Assembly: GCA_963677165.2 (NCBI GenBank)
Contig: CAXXSX010000002.1
Location: 1,178,001-1,242,000 of the forward strand
Direction: 5' to 3'
Length of the DNA: 64,000 nt
Source of the DNA: JAFGXT01 sp963677165
Lineage (GTDB): Bacteria; Verrucomicrobiota; Lentisphaeria; Victivallales; SZUA-371
Below are positions 1 through 8,919 of the stretch, piece after piece. Numbering within the stretch: position 1 is the first letter of the stretch; each line of letters starts with the position of its first letter. The notes under the pieces were generated by a model that saw only the letters and a program-made list of their open reading frames with translations, was not told the DNA's origin and ran no database searches. The translations under genes and the position numbers were made by a program.

Positions 1-573
1 AACCCGACGAATTTCGTCGTCACGCCCGATTACCGGGTCCAGTTTATCCTGGGCGGCCATCTGGGTCAGGTCGCGGCCATATTTTTCCAGTGCCTCAAAA
101 GTAGATTCCGGGTCTTCTGAAGTAATCCGCTGATTTCCTCGAACAGCTTTCAGAGAATCAAGAATAGTATCAATATTAACGCCGGAATTTTTAAGAATCG
201 CGGCAGCTTTTCCACCAGTATTGATGATTCCCATCAAAAGATGTTCAACACTGACGTATTCGTCTTTCATTTTGTCCGCTTCTTTCGCGGCACTAACCAT
301 GACTTGACTGAAATCCCGGGAATTATACAACTGATTTGCTCCACCACCGGTAACGGCTGGAATAGAACTCAATTCCCGATCAGTATCAGACATCAGCGAT
401 TCCGGCACGGCACCGATTTTTTTAACCAGTGAAGAAACCAGTCCATTTTCCTGTTCAAGCAAAGCTTTTAATAGATGGAGCGGTCTAATTTCCTGATGAT
501 TGAGTTCAACCGCGATATTATGGGCTCCCATCAGGGCTTCCCGTGAACGTTTTGTCAGTTTTTCCATATTCAT
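1..573 (-). CDS. clpB: ATP-dependent chaperone ClpB, N-terminal part
   Basis: First 191 codons of a ClpB disaggregase; the rest lies beyond the left window edge. The protein begins MNMEKLTKRSREALM and shows the two-repeat Clp N-domain (about residues 5-150), which binds unfolded substrates, then the linker EKYGRDLTQMAAQDKLDP and the start of the first AAA+ module (VIGRDDEIRRV). I chose the ATG at 573 because a GGAGG lies 8-10 bases upstream; a second in-frame ATG is at 567. ClpB works with DnaK in the cytosol to resolubilise aggregates. It is divergent from the M42 peptidase across a 365-bp spacer holding a possible operator. Identification from motifs is firm. Confidence 0.93.
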   Translation of the reverse strand, partial: MNMEKLTKRSREALMGAHNIAVELNHQEIRPLHLLKALLEQENGLVSSLVKKIGAVPESLMSDTDRELSSIPAVTGGGANQLYNSRDFSQVMVSAAKEADKMKDEYVSVEHLLMGIINTGGKAAAILKNSGVNIDTILDSLKAVRGNQRITSEDPESTFEALEKYGRDLTQMAAQDKLDPVIGRDDEIRRV

Positions 574-938
574 AAATAAATACCTCCGTGTAGGCGCTTC
601 GAGATTCTTGTAAAAAACAGTCTGAATGCGCGATTATTGTTACCACGAAAATATTGAGCAACTGTCGTGCCAGTATATCAAATAATATTTTTATGCTCAA
701 AACTCATTACATATGCGTCAGGAACAGTGCCATTGTGTCACATTGACACAGTCACAGTGACATAAAAAGAATCTATAGCCTTTATCAATTTTATTCAACT
801 CATAATAGAATTTATAAAGTCAGTTGATAAAAAACCGCTCATTTCATAGACGAATAATGTTTAAAAAAAACGTATTGAGGTTATGTTATATAAAACAGTA
901 CATTTAAAACCTTACATTTAATATAAAGGAATATAACG
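574..938. other. Divergent clpB / M42 peptidase intergenic region
   Basis: A 365-bp gene-free spacer holding the 5' ends of two divergent genes. It is AT-rich on the peptidase side and contains a compact set of overlapping inverted repeats at 736-762, listed separately. No RNA gene or ORF of note was seen. Confidence 0.6.
736..762. promoter_or_regulatory. Overlapping TGTCA/TGACA palindromes, possible operator
   Basis: The outer arms TGTCAC and GTGACA enclose two shorter palindromes, TGTCA-cat-TGACA and GTCAC-a-GTGAC, all within 27 bp. This density of symmetric arms in the clpB/peptidase spacer suggests a regulator binding site, perhaps stress-related. It does not match the CIRCE (HrcA) or HAIR (HspR) consensus as I know them, so the regulator is unknown. 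Confidence 0.35.
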
Positions 939-2015
939 ATGTTACCGAAAAGCAGCCTTAAATTTCTCGAAAATCTGATGAATTGTTCCGGTCCTTCCGG
1001 CTTTGAAATGGAAACCGCCGGAGTCTATAGAGATTATCTTAACGGTTTTGCAGATAAAGTTTATACCGATGTAATGGGTAATACAATCGGCGTGATCAAT
1101 GAAGATGCTGAATTTAAAGTAATGCTTGACGGTCATTACGATGAAATCGGTTTTCAGGTAGTATATATTTCAGACGAAGGTTTACTTTATTTCCATGCCT
1201 GCGGCGGAATCGATAAATTAACTGTACCTGGCACCGAAGTAAATGTTATGACTGCCAATGGCAACATTCCAGGCGTTATCGGTAAAAAGCCGATTCACCT
1301 GCTGAAGCCCAAAGAACGCGATGCCGCCATAGAATTGGAAGATTCATGGATCGATATCGGCGCGGAAAATAAAGAAGAAGCTGAAAAAATTGTTGCTATT
1401 GGTGATCCGGTGGCTGTAAAAACCAATTTCAAATTCCTCGGTGAAAACCGTATTATGTCCAAAGGCATGGATGACAAGATCGGTGCCTTTGTTGTTGCTG
1501 AAGCTATGCGTGAACTAAAAAAACGTAAAGTAAAAATCGGCGTATACACCGTTGGTGCCGTTCAGGAAGAAGTAGGTCTGCGTGGAGCGACAACCAGTGC
1601 ATTCGGTATTAACCCGAATGTCGGTATTGCTGTAGACGTCGGTTTCGCTACTGACCTGCCTAACATCGATAAAAAACTGCTTGGAGATATTGAACTTGGA
1701 AAAGGTCCTGAACTCAGCAGAAATTGTGACAATAATGTAGTTCTGATTAATAAAATGATCGAACTTGCCAAAAAGAAAAAAATTACATATCAAATGACTC
1801 CGGGGCATCGCGCCAGTGGCGGAACCGATACCGCTACAATTCAGCTAACCCGCAGTGGTGTGGCCACTCTTTTAGTAAGCGTTCCAAACCGTTATATGCA
1901 TTCACCGGTTGAAATCTGTGACCTGCGTGATGTCGAAGGTGCTATCAAACTAATCGTTGAACTGGTAGCTTCCTTTAAGGAAGGCGATACCTTTGTTCCA
2001 GGAATCGACGGTTAA
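939..2015 (+). CDS. M42 family metallo-aminopeptidase
   Basis: 358-residue cytosolic aminopeptidase of family M42 (glutamyl/deblocking aminopeptidase, FrvX/YsdC type), which trims peptides from the N-terminus using a two-metal site and usually forms a large oligomer. The expected ligands are visible in order: His66 in GHYDEIGF, Asp178 in GMDDKIGAF, the Glu210-Glu211 pair in VQEEVGLRG, Asp233 in AVDVGFA and His321 in NRYMHSP. Full length for the family. The ATG follows AAGGAA. holA starts 17 bp downstream on the same strand. Older annotations of this family as endoglucanase are probably wrong. Confidence 0.92.
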   Translation: MLPKSSLKFLENLMNCSGPSGFEMETAGVYRDYLNGFADKVYTDVMGNTIGVINEDAEFKVMLDGHYDEIGFQVVYISDEGLLYFHACGGIDKLTVPGTEVNVMTANGNIPGVIGKKPIHLLKPKERDAAIELEDSWIDIGAENKEEAEKIVAIGDPVAVKTNFKFLGENRIMSKGMDDKIGAFVVAEAMRELKKRKVKIGVYTVGAVQEEVGLRGATTSAFGINPNVGIAVDVGFATDLPNIDKKLLGDIELGKGPELSRNCDNNVVLINKMIELAKKKKITYQMTPGHRASGGTDTATIQLTRSGVATLLVSVPNRYMHSPVEICDLRDVEGAIKLIVELVASFKEGDTFVPGIDG

Positions 2016-2032
2016 TGGAGGTTTTCTAGATT

Positions 2033-3139
2033 ATGGGAAGCCTGTTCCTGATTACCGGCAATGATGATTTTGCCGTAAAAAGTAAAGCGAAGGACATCGC
2101 TGTACAACTGTGTGGAGAAAATCCGGAAGAAAATCCGGAACTGGAAATTATCCGCGGCGACAGCGATGACATGAAACCGGAAGCAATTCTAACGGACTTT
2201 TTTAATTCGTTGAATACACCGCCATTTTTATGCTCCAGTAAAAAAATATGGCTTAAAAATTTTCAACATTTTGAAAAAATTCTCGCTGTTGCCGGAAAAA
2301 AAGATTCAAAAAGCAGAATTGATGATATTACTGAATACCTGAAAGTTGGAATTCCTGCCGATACCGATATTATCATTGATGGTCCCGGCATTGATAAGCG
2401 CAAAGCGTTTTATAAGGCATGCAGCAGTCAAGGTGAAATATTCATCTATGAAAAAGCCGATATCAGTTCCAAGGACTATGCCCGTAATCAGTTTATTCGT
2501 ATTAAGGATATTTGCAATGAAGCTGGTAAAAATATCGACCAGCGCGCTGTAAATTATCTGGCAGATACGATTGGCAGCGATACCGGGCGGCTTCGCAGTG
2601 AATTGGAAAAGCTCTTTTGTTATGTCGCTAATAATGATATGATAACACTGGAAGATTGTAAAAATATTTGCAGTCGTACTCCGGAAGCAATGAGCTGGGA
2701 TTTTGCAAATGCCCTGGTAAGCAGGAATATTCCTCAAGCTATGGACATCATTAATACATTAATGGTTCAACTAAAAGGCGAACGCGGCAGTGGTAATCAT
2801 GAATTAAGCGTTCTTTACCAGGCAGTAACCACCTTTCAGGAAATGGTAAAAACAAAATGTGCCGCCGCAGAATTGGGAATTAAGGGACGTTGCGGAAAAT
2901 CTTTTTTCTATGATCAGGGATTAAAAAGTCAGTATCCCGATAATTTTTTAACTCAGATTCATCCGTATCGTGCTTATATATTATGCGATAACGCATCTAA
3001 ATTTACCGATTCCGAGCTTGTTACAGCTCTAAATGCTCTGTTAAATACAAATCGAAAATTGGTTTCCGGCGGTGCTGATTCAAGAATAGCTCTTGAACAA
3101 CTGGTTTTCGATACTGCCGGTAAAACTAGAAGAAGATAA
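2033..3139 (+). CDS. holA: DNA polymerase III delta subunit
   Basis: 368-residue HolA-type clamp-loader subunit, slightly longer than the roughly 340 usual. The N-terminus MGSLFLITGNDDFAVKSKAK is a typical start of the RecA-like domain 1. The middle has IFIYEKADI...QFIRIKDICNEAGKNIDQRAVNYLADTIG, matching the delta domain 2/3 boundary, and the segment DTGRLRSELEKLFCYV is characteristic. Delta opens the beta clamp, whose gene dnaN lies nearby on the other strand. GGAGG precedes the ATG. Identification is from overall pattern rather than a unique catalytic motif, since delta has no active ATPase site. Confidence 0.85.
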   Translation: MGSLFLITGNDDFAVKSKAKDIAVQLCGENPEENPELEIIRGDSDDMKPEAILTDFFNSLNTPPFLCSSKKIWLKNFQHFEKILAVAGKKDSKSRIDDITEYLKVGIPADTDIIIDGPGIDKRKAFYKACSSQGEIFIYEKADISSKDYARNQFIRIKDICNEAGKNIDQRAVNYLADTIGSDTGRLRSELEKLFCYVANNDMITLEDCKNICSRTPEAMSWDFANALVSRNIPQAMDIINTLMVQLKGERGSGNHELSVLYQAVTTFQEMVKTKCAAAELGIKGRCGKSFFYDQGLKSQYPDNFLTQIHPYRAYILCDNASKFTDSELVTALNALLNTNRKLVSGGADSRIALEQLVFDTAGKTRRR

Positions 3140-3256
3140 TGAATCGTTCTTTTTTTAACGAACATATTGTAATTTAAACAATATACAGCTATTTTTAAAT
3201 CCAGCCTGAATTAGTCAGGTTAAATCAGTGGTTGAGAAAAAATCGGCGGTATTTAC

Positions 3257-4777
3257 ATGTACCCTTGCCCAGAATGCAAAAAAAGTTTCGAACTTGACAA
3301 CGTTCCTGAAAAGGATCAAGTTGTCTTCTGTCCTTATTGCAACAATGCCATTATTTTCGTTGATACTTTAAATATCTCCAAAGACAGCATTGTTGGAGGC
3401 TTCCGTATTATTGAAAAGATCGGGCAGGGCGGTATGGGAAGTGTATATTTGGCAGAACAAGTCTCCATGAAGCGTAAGGTAGCTTTAAAAATTCTTGATG
3501 AAAACATGATTCAGGATAAAGAAGCAATTGATCAGTTCATGAAAGAAGTTAAAACTACCGCACTGCTTGAACATCCAGCCATAGTAAAAGCCATTGATGC
3601 CGGAGTTGACCACGATACCTATTATTTTGCAATGAGTTACGTAGAAGGAACCGATCTGGAAACATTTCTGGATACCAAAGGACGCCTTACCGAGATTCGA
3701 GCATTAAAATATGCTATACGGATAGCTGAGGCGCTCAAATATGCTTGGGATAATCATCGGCTGTTGCATCGCGATATTAAACCCGGTAATATCATGGTTG
3801 ACAGCGATGACGAACCATTTCTGCTTGATATGGGCATTGCACAGCACTTTTCGGAATCATTTGAAAAACAGGATCTGGTAGACGGCTCTCCTTATTATAT
3901 GAGCCCGGAACAAACTTTTGCTGAACCCTTGAGTTGGTCATCTGACTTATACTCGCTGGGAGCCACCCTTTACCATCTGGTTGTAGGTGTTCCACCTTAT
4001 GACGATGAAGTGATTGAAAAAATAGTGGAAATGCATTCAGCCTGTCCGTTTCCTGAACCAAAAGACAGGAATCCGCGAGTCGAATTATCACTGGCTACGA
4101 TTGAATTAATGCGAAATATGATGGCAAAAGAACCGGAAAACCGCTTTGATTCCTGGAATGAATTTATATCCGTAGCAAAATCCATGCTGAAAGAACTTTC
4201 CTGTGGAAGGGAGCCCGAGCCAATAAAAGACAAAACAGAAGAAAATGAACGAAATAATAAAAAACTCACTCCATCAAATCCATGGATAACCGCAGCCACA
4301 TTTATTTCAGTTTTTATAGCATTGGTATTAAGTATTATTTTTGTATTGAAAGGTGTGGCGGAACGTCGCGCTTCAAAGGACCTCTTTAAGGCTGAGAGAT
4401 ATATTCTATCAGATAATTACAGTCATGAAAAAGCGGTAGAAGTATATGGTAATGCTGTCGGTTCATGTTCAAGCCTGTTTGTTTCTCATATTAAATTTGA
4501 ACGAGCCCAGAAAGGTTATCAGCAGGCTAAACAAAATCTAAAACAGGAACTGAGCAGACGAAGTAGTTTTAAAAAAGCAATTGAAGAAATAAATCATATT
4601 ATACAGAACATTGATCAAAACTCTCCAGTCAATGCCATAAAACAGTGTGAAAAAGCCGGAAAAAAACTCATCAAGCTTTCTCCGCAACGCGAAACTGAAT
4701 ATGTAAAATATCAAAAAATTGGTAAGAAAATTCATATTCTAAAGCTTATAAACGAGAATAAACTAAAAAACAAATAA
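3257..4777 (+). CDS. Zinc-ribbon, membrane-anchored Ser/Thr protein kinase
   Basis: 506-residue PknB-like kinase. Residues 4-28 hold two CxxC pairs (CPEC, CPYC), a zinc-ribbon-like module. The kinase domain (about 48-315) has GQGGMGSVY, catalytic Lys78 in ALKIL, Glu97, HRDIKPGN (171-178) and the metal site as DMG (191-193) in place of DFG, followed by SPYYMSPEQ. A single membrane segment sits near residues 344-363, followed by a charged, coiled-coil-rich C-terminal part of about 140 residues that would be extracytoplasmic. Substrate unknown. It stands alone between holA and recF. The ATG lacks a strong ribosome site. Confidence 0.88.
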   Translation: MYPCPECKKSFELDNVPEKDQVVFCPYCNNAIIFVDTLNISKDSIVGGFRIIEKIGQGGMGSVYLAEQVSMKRKVALKILDENMIQDKEAIDQFMKEVKTTALLEHPAIVKAIDAGVDHDTYYFAMSYVEGTDLETFLDTKGRLTEIRALKYAIRIAEALKYAWDNHRLLHRDIKPGNIMVDSDDEPFLLDMGIAQHFSESFEKQDLVDGSPYYMSPEQTFAEPLSWSSDLYSLGATLYHLVVGVPPYDDEVIEKIVEMHSACPFPEPKDRNPRVELSLATIELMRNMMAKEPENRFDSWNEFISVAKSMLKELSCGREPEPIKDKTEENERNNKKLTPSNPWITAATFISVFIALVLSIIFVLKGVAERRASKDLFKAERYILSDNYSHEKAVEVYGNAVGSCSSLFVSHIKFERAQKGYQQAKQNLKQELSRRSSFKKAIEEINHIIQNIDQNSPVNAIKQCEKAGKKLIKLSPQRETEYVKYQKIGKKIHILKLINENKLKNK

Positions 4778-4895
4778 CCGTTATTTCTCTATTTTATCCG
4801 TCATTCATGCTCAAAATACATAAATTTCATATCCGTTATTTATTTTTCTACTTATAGATATAAAAAAAATCTATTTTATCTAAAAATATTAAAAT

Positions 4896-5966
4896 TTAGA
4901 ATACCGAACCATTATCAATTGAATAAATTTTGCTGTCTTTAAAATAATCGTCATCGGGTTTTTCAGTGAATGTAAAGAAAGCCTGTCCAGCTTGATTGAT
5001 TACTTTAAAGAATGAATTACGAGTTTTTTCATCTAATTCCCCTGTTACGTCATCCACAAGAACAACAATATTCTCTTTACTTGAATTACTGTCCGACGCC
5101 AGGATATTCACTTCCGCCATTTTCAAACAAAGCGAGATCAGTCGACACTGTCCAGTAGAAGCATAATTTCTCATAGTTTTACCATTCAGCAGTAATTCCA
5201 ATTCATCCAGTTGAGGACCGAATCCGGTAAATCCCCTGAGCATATCTTTCTTCCGATCGGAATCAAACTTTTTAGTAATACTGGTAATGTCAACCGGAAC
5301 ATCGGTCCGATATTTAATTTCAAACACCGCTTTCCCATCATAAAAACCAGAAAGCAGCGAATTCATCTCCTCTGTAAGGATCTTCAAATAGTAGTCACGC
5401 TGCTGAATAATAAAGAGAGCCGATTCCGCCATCATCGGTTCATAGGCGGATATCATAGCGGAATTATTGTCATGTGCCTTTAAAACGGCATTTCTAGACT
5501 TAAGAGCCGTCATGTAAGTATGCAGAGCGGTCATATAACCCGGAACCATGATTGAAATAAGAATATCAATAAACCGACGGCGAAAGGTTGAATTACCGGT
5601 AACAATATTGATATCATCAGGAGAAAACGCTACTGTTCTAAGTTCACGGATAAACTCACTGGCTTTGGATACGGGATTTTGGTCTATCTTAAGCTTTCTG
5701 ACCTGATAATAATCGATTTCAAGTTTCCTGTCCCATTTACCATTAAAAACCTCCATGCCGATATAAAAGCCTTTACTGCCTATTCTCCTGATGTCTTTCA
5801 CATGAGTCGTCCTGAACGAACGCAGCATGGCAGTAAAAAAGATTGCCTCCAGCAAATTAGTTTTCCCCTGTCCGTTAGCACCAATAAACAGATTCAATCG
5901 CGAACCGAGTCCAAGGTCTAAATTACTGTAGTTACGGAAATCTTTTAAGTTTAAGTTTTTTATCAT
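4896..5966 (-). CDS. recF: DNA replication and repair protein RecF
   Basis: 356-residue SMC-like ATPase that loads RecA at single-strand gaps. Walker A is GANGQGKT (residues 29-36) after the typical start MIKNLNLKDFRNYSNLDL. The signature region is STGQCRLISLCLKMAE and Walker B is VVLVDDVTGELDE. Length is normal. It lies downstream of dnaN on the same strand, the classical order, but a strong intrinsic terminator separates the two, so recF may have its own promoter or depend on read-through. Confidence 0.95.
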   Translation of the reverse strand: MIKNLNLKDFRNYSNLDLGLGSRLNLFIGANGQGKTNLLEAIFFTAMLRSFRTTHVKDIRRIGSKGFYIGMEVFNGKWDRKLEIDYYQVRKLKIDQNPVSKASEFIRELRTVAFSPDDINIVTGNSTFRRRFIDILISIMVPGYMTALHTYMTALKSRNAVLKAHDNNSAMISAYEPMMAESALFIIQQRDYYLKILTEEMNSLLSGFYDGKAVFEIKYRTDVPVDITSITKKFDSDRKKDMLRGFTGFGPQLDELELLLNGKTMRNYASTGQCRLISLCLKMAEVNILASDSNSSKENIVVLVDDVTGELDEKTRNSFFKVINQAGQAFFTFTEKPDDDYFKDSKIYSIDNGSVF

Positions 5967-5988
5967 TTTTTATTCAACCGTATGTATA

Positions 5989-6028
5989 CAAAAAAAGGCC
6001 ATCTTCGACAAAAGTCTCACATGGCCTT
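5989..6028 (-). terminator. Intrinsic terminator after dnaN
   Basis: On the minus strand AAGGCCAT pairs with ATGGCCTT, with an inner GAC-TTTT-GTC stem, followed at once by a run of T residues. It lies between dnaN and recF. Confidence 0.8.
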
Positions 6029-6111
6029 AATGTTTTATAACATTTTCCGCTTCCGCAAGGAGCCTCAGCAACTGAAGTTTGAAGCGGTCTAAAACGCTGT
6101 CGGTCGTATAA

Positions 6112-7206
6112 CTAACGGTTTCTCATCGGCATGATCACATAAAGGAAACCATCGCCGCTTTCAATCGCTACCGGACTAAAACTGTCATTGAGTCTCATAG
6201 TAATCTTATCGGCATCGGAATGTCTGAATGGATCAGCCAAAAATGCCGGATTAAAAGAAATATCAAGAACTTCTTCATTATAATCGATATCGATATAGTC
6301 GGCACCTTCACCAACATTATTACTTGCAGCCATGAATTTCAGTTTTCCTTCGCCGTATTCAAGCTTGATGAAAGCACTGTTATCAGCCAAAGCAATGGAA
6401 ACCAATTCCAGTTTGGAAACGAATGTCTTAACCGGAATTTCAACCGCTTTGGTAAATCCTGATGGAATAACCTGACGGTAATTCGGATAATTTCCTTCGA
6501 TCAGTTTAGTAAAGATTTCAACACTGCCGGTTTTAAAGCGAGCCTGTTTTTCACCGAGTTCAAGCGTAACTTCACCTTCTTTTTCAAGAACGCGTTTAAG
6601 TTCATTTGCGCTTTTCAACGGAATGATGGTATCACCTTCCTGACCGGTAAATTCATCCGGAACTCTTTCAACCAAGGCAAGACGTTTACCATCGGTAGCA
6701 ACCGCGGTAAAAGTATTGTCCTTGACGGAACAGAGAATTCCGTGAAGTACTTTACGTGAATCATCCAGACTAACCGCATAGGAAATCTGATCGAGAATAC
6801 GCAGAAAATCACTTTCCTTGAATTTGATATTCTTCAGCGGAGCAAAATCAACTGGTGACGGAAAATCATCATCGGGCAGACCAAGCAGTTTAAACTTGGC
6901 AGTACCGCAGACAATTTCAGTATGATGCTTTTCATCGCAATCGAGGGAAACCTCATCATCAATGAATTTTGACACCAGCATGCTGATCTTCTTTGCGGGA
7001 ATTGTAGTTTTTCCTTCTCTTTCAACACTGGCTTCCAGTATAGTTGTAATTCTGATTTCCAGGTCGGTAGTGGTAAGGATAAGCTTGCCGTTAACGGCTT
7101 CGAACAGAACATTACCAAGCACCGGCAAGGTTGATTTGGAACCAATAATGTTGGTTACCTTCTGCAACGCTTTCTGGAGTTGGTCTTTCTTGACAGTTAG
7201 TTTCAT
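6112..7206 (-). CDS. dnaN: DNA polymerase III beta sliding clamp
   Basis: 364-residue DnaN, the ring-shaped processivity factor. It starts MKLTVKKDQLQKALQKVTNI and contains KSTLPVLGNVLFE, the usual three-domain pattern, and the characteristic C-terminus DGFLYVIMPMRNR. The reading frame is open upstream to 7281, but those extra 25 codons do not resemble DnaN, so I place the start at 7206. The gene is followed by a terminator and recF. dnaA, usually upstream, is not in this window; instead an AT-rich origin-like spacer lies upstream. Confidence 0.96.
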   Translation of the reverse strand: MKLTVKKDQLQKALQKVTNIIGSKSTLPVLGNVLFEAVNGKLILTTTDLEIRITTILEASVEREGKTTIPAKKISMLVSKFIDDEVSLDCDEKHHTEIVCGTAKFKLLGLPDDDFPSPVDFAPLKNIKFKESDFLRILDQISYAVSLDDSRKVLHGILCSVKDNTFTAVATDGKRLALVERVPDEFTGQEGDTIIPLKSANELKRVLEKEGEVTLELGEKQARFKTGSVEIFTKLIEGNYPNYRQVIPSGFTKAVEIPVKTFVSKLELVSIALADNSAFIKLEYGEGKLKFMAASNNVGEGADYIDIDYNEEVLDISFNPAFLADPFRHSDADKITMRLNDSFSPVAIESGDGFLYVIMPMRNR

Positions 7207-7281
7207 TATATCCCGGCCCTTCTTTAGACATTGAACAATTATATTGCTTATCAAATTACCCTTATTTTGTCTGAATTTCAA

Positions 7282-7553
7282 ATTATTTTTTTAAGCTTTT
7301 TCAAGATATTTTTTCTAACTGGATTCAAAGATAAATAGTATTTAATAAATTAATAAGTTTTAAAAATTATTTGTATTATTATAGTCTGTTAATTTGTTAA
7401 TAATTCATTAAAATAAGCTCAAAAAACAGATTAAAGCACTGTTAGTAATTTGTTAGGGATTCTGTTGAAAACTCCGGGGTTATTAGTTATTATTGTTTAT
7501 TCACAGAATTAATGTATGTTACACTGACAGCTTATTAACAGGTTATTTACTTT
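7282..7553. other. AT-rich spacer with DnaA-box-like sites, possible oriC
   Basis: An AT-rich gap of about 360 bp between divergent dnaN and gmhA. One site, TTATTCACA (7497-7505), fits the DnaA-box consensus TTATNCACA. Two weaker matches, TTATTAACA at 7532-7540 and its complement at 7395-7403, flank a long A/T tract with repeated CTGTTA/TTTGTTA words. Location next to dnaN-recF is a frequent origin context. dnaA itself is absent, so this remains tentative. Confidence 0.35.
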
Positions 7554-7571
7554 TTGGGTGAACTGAAAAAA

Positions 7572-8210
7572 ATGAAAAAATATCTTGAAAAACTTGTATT
7601 GAAGCATCCGAAACTGGAAAAAATCAAAGAAAATATAACTGAAACTTTCAAAATTTTAAAGCAGGCTTATGAAAAAGACCATACGGTTTTTGTTTGCGGT
7701 AACGGCGGCAGTGCAGCTGACGCGGAGCATATCGTTGGCGAATTAATGAAAAGTTTTATTCTGCCACGGAAAATTGATTCTGCTTTTAACCGGCAACTAA
7801 CAGAACTTTTCGGTGAAGAAGGCGCGTATATCGGTAGTCGGTTGCAAAAAGGTTTGAGAACAATATCATTAAATGGTCATCCGTCACTTTCCAGTGCTTA
7901 TATAAATGATGTTGACGGTTCCATGGTATTTGCTCAGCAATTGTTTGTCATGGGAAGGGCTGGTGATGTTTTAATTGCTATATCAACCAGCGGAAATTCT
8001 GATAATGTAGTGAAATGTGTTCAGTTGGCCAAGGCCCGCGGAATTAAAACAGTAGTAATGTCCGGCTGCGGCGGCGGAAAATGCGGTAAGCTCGCGGATT
8101 GTCTGATCAACGTGCCGGAAGAAGAAACATATTTGATTCAGGAACTGCATCTGCCGATATACCATACATTGTGTCTGATGCTTGAGGATTACTTTTATGG
8201 GGAAAAATAA
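7572..8210 (+). CDS. gmhA: SIS-domain sugar-phosphate isomerase (GmhA/DiaA type)
   Basis: 212-residue SIS protein resembling sedoheptulose-7-phosphate isomerase, the first step of ADP-heptose synthesis for LPS inner core. Seen: VCGNGGSAADAEHIVGEL, the phosphate-binding loop and catalytic region; ISTSGNSDNV; and the C-terminal ETYLIQELHLPIYH with the expected Gln-Glu and His. The frame opens at a TTG at 7554, but the ATG at 7572 has GGGTGA at a suitable distance and a normal GmhA start. It overlaps uppS by 14 bases. DiaA, a GmhA paralogue that binds DnaA, is an alternative given the neighbouring origin-like region. Confidence 0.82.
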   Translation: MKKYLEKLVLKHPKLEKIKENITETFKILKQAYEKDHTVFVCGNGGSAADAEHIVGELMKSFILPRKIDSAFNRQLTELFGEEGAYIGSRLQKGLRTISLNGHPSLSSAYINDVDGSMVFAQQLFVMGRAGDVLIAISTSGNSDNVVKCVQLAKARGIKTVVMSGCGGGKCGKLADCLINVPEEETYLIQELHLPIYHTLCLMLEDYFYGEK

Positions 8211-8919
8211 AGAAAAAGCTCCTTTGCGTCATGTGGCGATTATTATGGACGGCAACGGCAGATGGGCAGAACGTCATGGTTTACAACGTATAGAAGGCCA
8301 CAGAAAAGGTGCCGACGCAGTAAAGAAAGCAATAGAGTCATGTAAAGAATTCGGGATTGAATATCTTACATTATATGCGTTCAGCACGGAAAATTGGAAA
8401 CGTTCAAAAGCTGAAGTCGATGGATTAATGAATCTGTTAAAAGAGTTTATCGATTATAATATTGATACTCTTAATAAGGAAGGAATCCGGCTTCATGCTA
8501 TCGGACGGCTTGATCAATTACCTGAACACAGTAAAAAAGCGCTTAACCGTGGAATTGAATCCACTGCGGGAAATACATCGGGCAATCTGGTGCTCGCGTT
8601 AAATTATGGCGGACGCAGTGAAATTACCGATGCCGCCAGAAAAATAGCGGAAGATGCGATTAATGGAAAAATTAATATTAAACAACTGGATGAAAAGCAG
8701 TTTGCGGAGTATCTTTATGCGCCGGACATTCCGGATCCGGATCTGATGATAAGGACCAGTGGTGAATTGAGGCTGAGCAATTTTCTGCTCTGGCAGCTGT
8801 CATACGCTGAGTTTTATATAACGGATACTTTATGGCCGGATTTTGATCGTGATGAAATGAAAAAAGCTGTGGACAGCTATTACGGACGTGAAAGACGTTT
8901 CGGAGGGAGAAATCAATAA
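8197..8919 (+). CDS. uppS: Undecaprenyl diphosphate synthase
   Basis: 240-residue cis-prenyltransferase making the C55 lipid carrier for peptidoglycan and O-antigen. Signature motifs: HVAIIMDGNGRWAERHG with the catalytic Asp near residue 17, YAFSTENWKR, NYGGRSEI and IRTSGELRLSNFLLWQ followed by YAEFY. I chose the ATG at 8197, preceded by GAGGAT, over a TTG 15 bases upstream. It overlaps the end of gmhA and runs directly into cdsA, a common uppS-cdsA pair. Confidence 0.95.
   Translation: MGKNKEKAPLRHVAIIMDGNGRWAERHGLQRIEGHRKGADAVKKAIESCKEFGIEYLTLYAFSTENWKRSKAEVDGLMNLLKEFIDYNIDTLNKEGIRLHAIGRLDQLPEHSKKALNRGIESTAGNTSGNLVLALNYGGRSEITDAARKIAEDAINGKINIKQLDEKQFAEYLYAPDIPDPDLMIRTSGELRLSNFLLWQLSYAEFYITDTLWPDFDRDEMKKAVDSYYGRERRFGGRNQ

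Noticed and set aside
7554..7572. TTG start for gmhA at 7554
   Set aside because: An ATG 18 bases on has a better-spaced GGGTGA and gives the normal protein start.
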